Assembly: GCA_020847045.1 (NCBI GenBank)
Contig: JADLCT010000009.1
Location: forward strand, 1-64,000
Direction of reading: 5' to 3'
Source: Bryobacterales bacterium
Lineage (GTDB): Bacteria; Acidobacteriota; Terriglobia; Bryobacterales; Bryobacteraceae
DNA length: 64,000 nucleotides
Below are positions 7,437 to 14,736 of the stretch, one piece after another. Below the pieces are notes generated by a model. That model made no database searches. It saw only the letters and a list, made by a program, of their open reading frames with translations, and was not told where the DNA came from. The translations under genes were made by a program, and so were the position numbers. Positions within the stretch are counted from its first letter, which is position 1; the number at the start of each line of letters is the position of its first letter.

Positions 7437-8992
7437 TGAACCCAACTCGCCGGAACCTGTTGTACTCGCTCGCCGGGTTGCCCGCCGCGGCCCGCGCCGC
7501 GCGCACCTCGCCCTCGCTGGAACGCATCGGGGAGATGCTGGCCGCGTGGAGCAAGGAGCATCCGCGCCTGTTCCGCCTGGAAACGGTTGGCCGCTCCGTG
7601 CAGGGCCGTCCGCTGCTCGCGGCCACGCTCACATCACCCGGAGACGGCGCGAACAAAGAACATTTTCTGCTCACCGCGTTGCATGCCGGCCAGGAGCACA
7701 GCGGGGCCACCGGCGTGCTACGCATCGTGAAATGGCTGCTGTCCGGCGATTCCGAGGCCGCCCGAGCCCGCGCCACGCATGTGTTTCGCATTCTTCCCGT
7801 GGTGAATCCGGACAGCTACGCCACGCCCGACTCGGTCACGGGTCTGGCTAACGCCCTGGGCGAGGATCCCTACACGGGATGGAGCGTCGATGGTCCGCGC
7901 AATCCCGCGCGTTGCCCGGAAGCGGTGGCCGTGCAGCAGGCGATCGATGGGATGCAGGCCGAGGTGCATGGCGATGTGCACGGCAACAGCCTTCCCTTCG
8001 AGGGCGTCTATCAACTGGAGAGCAGCGGCCGCGCCTACTCCAACGTCACGCTACGGCCGTATCATGCGGCCATCACGCGTTTGATGGATGAGGCGGCGCT
8101 GGCGGGTGGCTATGCTTCCGACGGGGTTGAAGAGGATGCCGAACGGCTGTTCGGCGCAAGCGGCCTCGGCATCGGCCAGGCCAAACTGTGGGCCGGCTTC
8201 CAAACGCCCGCCGGCGCGGGCGCCGTAGCCAGCCGGCCACGCATCTATGCCGCGCTCTACGGCTACAACAAGTACCACACCATGCCGGTGGCCACCGAGT
8301 CCGCGTGGGAGGAAAGCGCGCTGCTGCGCTACCGCCGCCTGTTCCGCGTGGGCAGTGCAATCTGGCCCGGAGAACGCCTGCCCGGCTACCCCGTCCGCGT
8401 GATCGCCAAGGACATCTACAACATGGTGACGGCCTATGGCGGCACGGCCGAAGCGCGCCGCAAGAGCCGCGTTGAGCTGTGGAACAAGCAGGGCATGTTG
8501 ACGTTCGGCATGAACCGGCCGTGGCCCGCCGGGCGCATGTTGTTTGTGATCGCCACATCAATCGCCGCGCGGAAGCGCTGGCTGGCGGACACCTCGCTCA
8601 CCGGCTTTCTCGAAACGGCAAAGCGCAACGGCGGAATGCCCGTGGAGCGCATCGCGAGTATCATCGACGGGCTGCCCACATATCCGGGACAGTGGGGGCC
8701 GTCGGGTAACCTCAGCCTCGCCGGCGGAACGGGAAACTCGGAACTGGGACCCATCGAGCACGGCCTCACGCTGCGCCTGCGCTTGCCGTTCGCCCAGGCG
8801 TCGGGCCACGACGTGTGGCTCAACCACGAGCCTCTGCGCGCGCCTGTACTCCAGATCTGGTCCGGACGCGGGTTCTCGAACGTGGAGATCAACCTGCCGC
8901 CGGAACGCACGCGGAAGGAAGACTTCTTCGTGGTGACGCTTCGCTACAACCCTGGCCAGGCGCGCACGGCGGGCCTTGCCTCGCTCGAATAA
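7436..8992 (+). CDS. M14-like zinc carboxypeptidase, exported
   Basis: 518 aa from the second of two adjacent ATGs (7433 and 7436). The second is favoured because GGAG ends 5 nt upstream, while it would almost touch the first. The leader NPTRRNLLYSLAGLPAAARA resembles a Tat signal. The fold hint is the M14 series: ETVGRSVQGRPLLAATL (49-65), FLLTALHAGQEHSGATG (77-93) with H83 and E87 as likely zinc ligands, VFRILPVVNPDSY, and HGDVHGNSLPFEG with the third His. The H-to-E spacing is HxxxE instead of the canonical HxxE. M14-like enzymes also act as amidohydrolases or deacylases on non-peptide amides, so a role in trimming an amide-bearing glycoconjugate would fit this island. That is inference. 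It converges with the next gene with only 20 bp between. Confidence 0.65.
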   Translation: MNPTRRNLLYSLAGLPAAARAARTSPSLERIGEMLAAWSKEHPRLFRLETVGRSVQGRPLLAATLTSPGDGANKEHFLLTALHAGQEHSGATGVLRIVKWLLSGDSEAARARATHVFRILPVVNPDSYATPDSVTGLANALGEDPYTGWSVDGPRNPARCPEAVAVQQAIDGMQAEVHGDVHGNSLPFEGVYQLESSGRAYSNVTLRPYHAAITRLMDEAALAGGYASDGVEEDAERLFGASGLGIGQAKLWAGFQTPAGAGAVASRPRIYAALYGYNKYHTMPVATESAWEESALLRYRRLFRVGSAIWPGERLPGYPVRVIAKDIYNMVTAYGGTAEARRKSRVELWNKQGMLTFGMNRPWPAGRMLFVIATSIAARKRWLADTSLTGFLETAKRNGGMPVERIASIIDGLPTYPGQWGPSGNLSLAGGTGNSELGPIEHGLTLRLRLPFAQASGHDVWLNHEPLRAPVLQIWSGRGFSNVEINLPPERTRKEDFFVVTLRYNPGQARTAGLASLE

Positions 8993-9012
8993 CGCCGCGC
9001 CCGCGGAAGCGG

Positions 9013-10413
9013 CTACGCGAAGGTGAGCGCATAGAACGCGCCGTCCCGCACGCGGACGCGCAGGCGCACGGCGCGGCCGTTCAGCGCGCGCCAGCCGCTC
9101 TTCCACGCGATGCCGTGCGCGAGGCTGTCCCCGCTTACCGGGACGCAGTCGTCGAACGCGTAGCCGGGCAGCGCCGCCCCCCGTTCATCACAAACAGCCA
9201 TTGCCAGTTGTCCGCGCACGCTGGCGTTGACGCTCACCGCGCCGCCCTCGGCCAGCAGCGGCCGCGTCAGCAGGTAACCCGGCTCGGGCTTGTGCGTGCG
9301 CCATCCGATGAACCGGTCACGCGGGCTCTCCACGCGCGAGATGGCGGCCTGGCGCCCGTTGCTCTTGTGATCGCCACTCCAACCGCCGTAGTAGATGAAC
9401 ATGCGGCCGCCGTCGTCCACAACATCGTCGGCCGTGGTCACCATGCCGGCGTCGAACGAGCCCGGCGCGCCGGTGCCCAGGAAGGTGGGATGTCCCGCCA
9501 GACGGTTCCAGTGGACGCCATCGGCGCTGTAGGTGAGTTCGACCTCCAGACTCTCGCGGCGGCGGTCGTACACCTGCAGGAACCCGAAAAAGAGATTGCC
9601 CCGTGCAAACACGGGCATCGCGTAGAACTCAGGAGGATCCTCTTCGCCGGGCCGCAGCACGGTGAGCGGCTTCGTCCATGTCCGCAGGCCGGAACTCTCC
9701 GACATCGCGATCCGCCGCTTGTCATGCCCCGGTCCCGCGAAGTAGGGAGGCCTCATGTAGGCCAGCCATCGCCGCCGCCTCGCATCCCAGCACAGCGAAT
9801 TGTGGCAATCCGAGTGCGCCGCGTCGACGATGCCCGGCTCAGGCGCACGCCACGCCAGCCCATCGCCGGAGAGAAAGATCGCCACGCCGCGTTTGTCCAG
9901 CGTCATACCGGCGAAGCGGGCGGGCAGGTTCGCTTCCGGCGGGGCAAGTTTGACGCTCACGGCTTCGGCATCGCGCACGCCAATTGCGACGAGGTTGTTT
10001 TGCCTGCTCCCCTGGTGCTCAACCAGACCAAGAGCCGGCTTGTTCCAGACGGCGCCATCTCGCGAAGTGGCGTAGGCCACGCGATAGGGGAACGGCTGCC
10101 GTGCGCGATAACGCTCATCGCTAAACACCGTGTACCAGCACTTCCACAAGCCATCCCGCGGGTCGCGCAACACGCTGCCGTACAGGTATGGCCCCAAGCC
10201 CTCCCAGTCATGCTCTTTGCGGATGAGCGGCGCGTCCTGCACCCTGCGCGGCGCAACCAGGTGGCGCTCCAGGTTCCAGTGATCTTCCAGAACCTCTTCG
10301 CCCAAAAGAAAAACGGGAGTCCCTACGCCCAGCCGCGCCGCTGCTCCGGATTGCCCGCGCAAGGCAGCCGCCGCGAATGGAGCGGCCGCCAGCAGCCCCC
10401 GCCGTGTCGTCAA
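9013..10413 (-). CDS. Exported beta-propeller glycoside hydrolase-like protein, paralog 4
   Basis: 466 aa if started at the TTG at 10413. That codon overlaps the stop of the upstream MFS gene as TTGA, and gives a Tat-like leader MTTRRGLLAAAPFAAAAL; no ATG gives a sensible start and longer versions run through the MFS gene in the wrong frame. Family motifs: WEG, YLYGSVLRD, WKCWYTVF, AYATSRDGAVWNKPALGLVEHQGS, NNLV, LSGDGLAWR, YSADGVHWNR, then a YYGGWSGDHK strand and the C-terminal sandwich LPGYAFDDC...VRLRVRVRDGAFYALTFA. It belongs with paralogs 3 and 5. It is translationally coupled behind the MFS transporter, which suggests that its product or ligand is imported by that transporter. Confidence 0.75.
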   Translation of the reverse strand: MTTRRGLLAAAPFAAAALRGQSGAAARLGVGTPVFLLGEEVLEDHWNLERHLVAPRRVQDAPLIRKEHDWEGLGPYLYGSVLRDPRDGLWKCWYTVFSDERYRARQPFPYRVAYATSRDGAVWNKPALGLVEHQGSRQNNLVAIGVRDAEAVSVKLAPPEANLPARFAGMTLDKRGVAIFLSGDGLAWRAPEPGIVDAAHSDCHNSLCWDARRRRWLAYMRPPYFAGPGHDKRRIAMSESSGLRTWTKPLTVLRPGEEDPPEFYAMPVFARGNLFFGFLQVYDRRRESLEVELTYSADGVHWNRLAGHPTFLGTGAPGSFDAGMVTTADDVVDDGGRMFIYYGGWSGDHKSNGRQAAISRVESPRDRFIGWRTHKPEPGYLLTRPLLAEGGAVSVNASVRGQLAMAVCDERGAALPGYAFDDCVPVSGDSLAHGIAWKSGWRALNGRAVRLRVRVRDGAFYALTFA

Positions 10414-11690
10414 GACGCGCCCGTCCCATGAATCCGCCGCATGTCGCGCGGCATGAACCAGCGGTAGCCAGCCAGGCTCACCAGTCCCGAAAACAGCACC
10501 AGCACGGAGATGCCGGCAAAGATTGTGCTCAGCCCGACGCCGCTTTTCAGAACGCCCGCGATCATGATCCCCGCTCCGCCCGCCAGACAGTTCATCGTAT
10601 TCACCAGCCCGTACGCGGTCGCGCGTCCATCGGCCGGAATCACCTCGCACAGAATCGCGTCCTCGTTCGAGGCCGCAAGCGCCCGTCCAAACGAGAACAA
10701 GACAATCGCGGCAGACACCGTGACGGCCGGAAACTTCCCATAGAACACGAGCAGGCACGGGGCCGAGACCAGGTAGCAGATGCCCATGAACAACATGCGG
10801 CGCGGCGCGCCGGCCCGCGCGATCCGGTCGGACAGGAAGCCGCCCACGAGAATCCCGAGCGAGGCGGAAAGTTGCAAGGTCATGGTCCCCGACAACCCGG
10901 CGGCGGCCAGGCTCATGCCATAGGTTTCGCGGAAGTAGAGAGGCATCCAGTTGAAAAACATCCAGACGCCGATGGCGATGGTCATGGCCTCCACGACGAC
11001 GGCGGCGTAGGTGGGCGTCCGCAACAGTTGCATCAACTGGCGCAGGATCGGAGTGCGTGGCGCCGTGGCCGCGGCCGTGTGCGGGCGAGGCCGTGGACCG
11101 TCCTCCAACACGCGCGACGCAATCAGCGCCAGCACGAAACCAGAAGCGCCCAGCACGAAGAAGCTCACGCGCCAGCCGTGCTGCTCGCCCAGATACCCGG
11201 CCAGTCCTCCGCCGGCCACCAGCCCCAGGTTCAGCCCGCACAGATGCAGACCCATCGCCGCCCCGCGTGAAGAGGGCGCGTGATGATCGGCGATCAGAGC
11301 GATGGCCGCGGGCAGGTAGGCGCTTTCGGCGATGCCCAATAGGACGCGTGAAAGAATCAAGGTGTGGGAATCGGCCGCCAGGCCCGTCAGGATGGTCACC
11401 GCGCTCCATGCCAGCATGCTGCCGATGATGATGCGCGTGCGCGAATACCGGTCGGCGAGCATCCCGGCAAACGGCGAGCACAGAGCATAGACCCACAGAA
11501 ACGCCGAGCCGAGCGCCGCCAGTTCCACGTCGCTCAGCCCCAGTTCCTGCTTCAGCAGCGGAAACACCGACGAGATGGCAGTGCGGTCGGCGTAGTTCAG
11601 GCACGCCACGGCGAACAACATGAACACGATGGACCAGGCGCGTCTCGTGCTTCGTGTTTCCAGAACTGCTGCTTCCGCGGCTGCGCTCAT
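10410..11690 (-). CDS. MFS transporter, ACS/hexuronate-type
   Basis: 426 aa from the ATG at 11690; longer open reading upstream is rejected because it only adds a hydrophilic Arg/Gly-rich stretch. Twelve hydrophobic segments are visible. The N-terminal motif LNYADRTAIS followed by FPLLKQELGLSD and FAGMLADRYSRTRII (MFS motif A) is typical of the anion:cation symporter branch, which carries hexuronates, galactonate and other small organic acids. It should import the breakdown product made by the propeller enzymes into the cytoplasm. Its stop overlaps the start of paralog 4 (TTGA), and it is divergent from paralog 5 across 188 bp that contain an inverted repeat. Confidence 0.85.
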   Translation of the reverse strand: MSAAAEAAVLETRSTRRAWSIVFMLFAVACLNYADRTAISSVFPLLKQELGLSDVELAALGSAFLWVYALCSPFAGMLADRYSRTRIIIGSMLAWSAVTILTGLAADSHTLILSRVLLGIAESAYLPAAIALIADHHAPSSRGAAMGLHLCGLNLGLVAGGGLAGYLGEQHGWRVSFFVLGASGFVLALIASRVLEDGPRPRPHTAAATAPRTPILRQLMQLLRTPTYAAVVVEAMTIAIGVWMFFNWMPLYFRETYGMSLAAAGLSGTMTLQLSASLGILVGGFLSDRIARAGAPRRMLFMGICYLVSAPCLLVFYGKFPAVTVSAAIVLFSFGRALAASNEDAILCEVIPADGRATAYGLVNTMNCLAGGAGIMIAGVLKSGVGLSTIFAGISVLVLFSGLVSLAGYRWFMPRDMRRIHGTGAS

Positions 11691-11787
11691 CGTGTTACCG
11701 TCCACCGTTCCTTTCGCCTGCGGTCCAAAAAGACAAGACTCATTGTATGGTTCTCCGCCGCGGTTGCGTCCCCCGCCGTGGCGTCGT

Positions 11788-11805
11788 GGTTCAGAATGCT
11801 GAACC
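11788..11805. promoter_or_regulatory. Inverted repeat GGTTCAG-N4-CTGAACC
   Basis: Seven-base perfect arms with a 4-bp spacer in the 188-bp gap between the divergent MFS gene and paralog 5. The location is right for a shared operator. No cognate regulator is encoded in the island. Confidence 0.35.
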
Positions 11806-11878
11806 GGGCCGCGAAGGGGCGAAGAATCGCGCTGGCCCGCCCGCCGGGCTGTGACGCACACTGGGAACACCGGAAATC

Positions 11879-13357
11879 ATGAACTTCGCGCGTGTCCTTC
11901 TCCCTCTGCTGGCCCTGCCGGCTTTGTCTCTGCTCGCGGACGGTCCGCCGCGCTCGCTCGGCGATCTTACCGGAAGCTGGCATCTTGCCTTGGACAGCCG
12001 CGTGTGGGAGTCGCGCGGCGCGGCACAGCTCCGCTTTCATGCCTTCGAGAAACACACGGCGAATCCTGTGCTGCGCGCCACGCAACCCTGGGAGGGCCAC
12101 CATCCTTATGTGTATGGCACTGTCCTGCCGGAGGAACAAGGCGCCGGTCTGCGCATGTGGTATCACGCCTATGTGGCCGATCGCACGGCCATGCCTGGCA
12201 ACCACCGCTACACCAATCTCTACGCCACCAGCAAGGATGGCCTTCATTGGACCAAGCCCGCGCTCGGCCTGTTCCCCTTCCAGGACGCCGCCGCCAACAA
12301 CATCTTCTTCTCGCTGCCCGAAGGGCCGGGCTCAAGCCACGCGCCCAACGTGATCCACACGCCATGGGAGCAGGATCCGAACCGCCGCTACAAGCTGATC
12401 ACGTATTACTACTACGACGGCTACCATGGCGCGACCTCGCCCGACGGCATTCATTGGACGAACCTGCCGGAAAAACGGATTCTCGAAGACCCGGGCGACG
12501 TCGGCAACTTTGTGTGGGACTCTCGCCGCGGCGCCTACATCGGATACCCGAAGAAGTTCTCCCAGGTGCGCGGCTTCCGCCGCCGCTCGGTCGGCTTCAG
12601 CGAGACACGCGACTTTGCCCGCTGGCCCGAATCCCGGCTGATCCTGGCGCCGGACGAGGAGGATGACCGTGGTTATCTTACCGCCGAAGGCCACACCGAC
12701 TTTTACGGGCTGGCCGCGTTTCCGTACCAGACCATGTATGTGGGCTTCCTGTGGATCTACCGCATCGAGAAGGGCGACGAACGCGTATGGCCCGAACTCG
12801 TATTCGGCCCTGATGGCATCCACTGGAACCGGGTGCCCTCGCCGCGCGCCCCGGTGCTCAATCTGGGCCCGGCAGGCACGTGGGACGACGGCATGATCTA
12901 CACCACGAATCACCCCATCCTCCGCGATGGCCGCGTGCAACTCTACTACGGCGGCATGGATGGGCCTCATAACGGGCGCGACAACACGGCGGGCATCGGC
13001 TTGGCCTCGATGCGCCGCGACGGTTTTGCAGGCCTTGCCGCGGTGGACACGGAGACGGCCGTCACCACGGTGGCCTTCCGGAAGGCGGCCGGTGAGTTGC
13101 GCGTCAATGCGAATGCGCGCGGCGGTTCGCTGCAGGCCGAACTGCTGGACGCGGCGGGCAAGCCATTGGCGGGCTACTCGCGGAACGACTCCGCTACGCT
13201 CACCGGCGACCGCCTGGAACAGACATTGAAGTGGAAATCCCGCGGCGTGCTGCCTGAAGGCGAGTTCCGTATCCGGTTCTGGCTTCGCAACGCGGAACTC
13301 TTCTCGTTCCACGCAGGCGATGCCGCCCTGCGGGCTGAGACGGACGGTTCGCGCTGA
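11879..13357 (+). CDS. Exported beta-propeller glycoside hydrolase-like protein, paralog 5
   Basis: 492 aa with a Sec signal peptide (MNFARVLLPLLALPALSLLA, cleavage near residue 20). It carries the family signature most completely: NPVLRATQPWEGHHPYVYGTVL, LRMWYHAY, YATSKDGLHWTKPALGLFPF, NNIF, ATSPDGIHWTNLP, FGPDGIHWNRVPSP, a YYGGMDGPH strand and the C-terminus FRIRFWLRNAELFSFHAG. These repeated S-x-DG-x-x-W blades fit a five-bladed propeller of GH43/GH32 type. It is followed after 6 bp by the FAD oxidoreductase and so probably forms an operon with it. The role of five paralogs in one island is unknown; different linkages or substituents of one polymer would be a simple explanation. Confidence 0.8.
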   Translation: MNFARVLLPLLALPALSLLADGPPRSLGDLTGSWHLALDSRVWESRGAAQLRFHAFEKHTANPVLRATQPWEGHHPYVYGTVLPEEQGAGLRMWYHAYVADRTAMPGNHRYTNLYATSKDGLHWTKPALGLFPFQDAAANNIFFSLPEGPGSSHAPNVIHTPWEQDPNRRYKLITYYYYDGYHGATSPDGIHWTNLPEKRILEDPGDVGNFVWDSRRGAYIGYPKKFSQVRGFRRRSVGFSETRDFARWPESRLILAPDEEDDRGYLTAEGHTDFYGLAAFPYQTMYVGFLWIYRIEKGDERVWPELVFGPDGIHWNRVPSPRAPVLNLGPAGTWDDGMIYTTNHPILRDGRVQLYYGGMDGPHNGRDNTAGIGLASMRRDGFAGLAAVDTETAVTTVAFRKAAGELRVNANARGGSLQAELLDAAGKPLAGYSRNDSATLTGDRLEQTLKWKSRGVLPEGEFRIRFWLRNAELFSFHAGDAALRAETDGSR

Positions 13358-13363
13358 GGCATT

Positions 13364-14542
13364 ATGCCTGACGTGGTCATCATCGGCGCCGGAGTCACAG
13401 GACTCAGCACCGCATACCATCTTGCCAAGCGCGCCTCAGGCCGTATCACCGTGATCGACAAGGGCCCTGCCGGAGACGGCTCCAGCAGCCGCGCGGCGGG
13501 CATCTGCACCGGTCTGTTGTGGACCGAAACCGGCATCCGCGTGCGCCGGCGCTGCCTGGCGCTCTACGAAGAACTTTCGCGCGAGCTGTCCGGCTACGCT
13601 TTCCACCGCACCGGCTGCCTGAATCTCTTCTCCGCCGCGGATTGGCCCGCTCGCGCGGCCCTGCTCCCGCTGTACGACGAACTCGGCGCACCCTATGAAG
13701 TGCATGCGCCTCCCCGCTTCGGCCAACTTCGCTTCGCTTCGGACGGCGTCGCACTCTACGATCCACTGGGCGGCTATAGCGAACCCTCGGAGTATCTGCC
13801 GGCGTTAACCGCCGCTGTGCGCGCCGCTGGCGTCACGATCCTGGAACACACGCGCGTCGAAGAGGTGCTTACCGCGAACGGAGCCGTCACGGGCGTGCGC
13901 ACCGCGCACTCCACAATTCCCGCTGGCGCCGTAGTCTGCGCCACTTATGGATGGACGCGTCTGCTGTTGGAGCCTCTCGGCGTAACAGTGCCGGTGAAGG
14001 CCTTCGTGCACCAGCGCTTTGAAGCCGTCCCTCGCGCGCCTCTCCCGCCTTTTCCGGCGGTAAATGCGAACCCGCTGGGCATCTACGCCCGTCCGGCGCG
14101 GGATGGGCGCGTGCTGGTGGGCATCGAGACACTCGACCGGCCCAATTTCGAGATTCCCCACGCGGAGTTCAACCTCTCGTCGCTTACCATCACTCCCGGC
14201 CTGCGGAGCATCGCATTGGACCGCCTCGCCGTGCTGCTGCCCGCCGCCGGAGGCGCGCAGCCGGCCAACGAGTCCGTGGGGCTGCTCACCTTTTCGCTCG
14301 ACGGCGAACCCATCCTTGGGCCCGTCGCGCAACTGCCCGGCCTGTTCCTCGGCCTCGCGTTCCATTCCGGCGGCTTCGCCTACAACCCCGGCGCCGGAGA
14401 ACTGCTCGCCCAGTTCGTGCTGGATGGCCGCACAGCCATCGACGTCTCCACCTGGAGCCCAAACCGCTTCGATACAGACGAGGCCAAGCAGTACCTGGCC
14501 ACGCCGCTGTTGCAGTCCCAGACCTTCCGCCGCCGGCATTGA
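13364..14542 (+). CDS. FAD-dependent oxidoreductase, DAO family
   Basis: 392 aa. The N-terminus is a dinucleotide-binding fold with GAGVTG at 8-13 (VVIIGAGVTGLSTAYHLAKR), an acidic residue ending the second strand (VIDKG) and SSSRAAGICTGL, as in glycine/sarcosine oxidase-type enzymes. The C-terminal FAD-contacting segment (SLDGEPILGPVAQLPGLFLGLAFHSGGFAYNPGAGELLAQFVLDG) is also typical. It probably oxidises an amine or hydroxy-acid group; the cytoplasmic location is inferred from the lack of a signal peptide. It lies 6 bp behind paralog 5 and is the last gene of the island, consistent with intracellular processing of the imported product. Confidence 0.8.
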   Translation: MPDVVIIGAGVTGLSTAYHLAKRASGRITVIDKGPAGDGSSSRAAGICTGLLWTETGIRVRRRCLALYEELSRELSGYAFHRTGCLNLFSAADWPARAALLPLYDELGAPYEVHAPPRFGQLRFASDGVALYDPLGGYSEPSEYLPALTAAVRAAGVTILEHTRVEEVLTANGAVTGVRTAHSTIPAGAVVCATYGWTRLLLEPLGVTVPVKAFVHQRFEAVPRAPLPPFPAVNANPLGIYARPARDGRVLVGIETLDRPNFEIPHAEFNLSSLTITPGLRSIALDRLAVLLPAAGGAQPANESVGLLTFSLDGEPILGPVAQLPGLFLGLAFHSGGFAYNPGAGELLAQFVLDGRTAIDVSTWSPNRFDTDEAKQYLATPLLQSQTFRRRH

Positions 14543-14736
14543 CCGTGCCTCGTTCCTGGCGCGCACATGGGCAAGGTTCGCTCTCCTGCCAGCGGCTTGC
14601 TCATCCCGCACCGCACCAACGCAACTGGGTGGGCTAGAGGCCGTACTATGATGAGTGAATCGCGGAGCAGTCTCCGGTGAAGCTGCCGTTCCCTGCGGGG
14701 ATGCCCGCGAATGAGGCGGCGCCTGGGAGGGTTTGC

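Noticed and set aside
8815-10431. 538-aa plus-strand open frame
   Set aside because: Antisense shadow of paralog 4; Arg/His/Pro-rich, no domain, and paralog 4 has clear family motifs.
10414-11604. N-terminal half of an 863-aa frame that includes paralog 4
   Set aside because: This part overlaps the MFS gene in the wrong frame and is Arg/Gly-rich; paralog 4 starts at the TTG at 10413.
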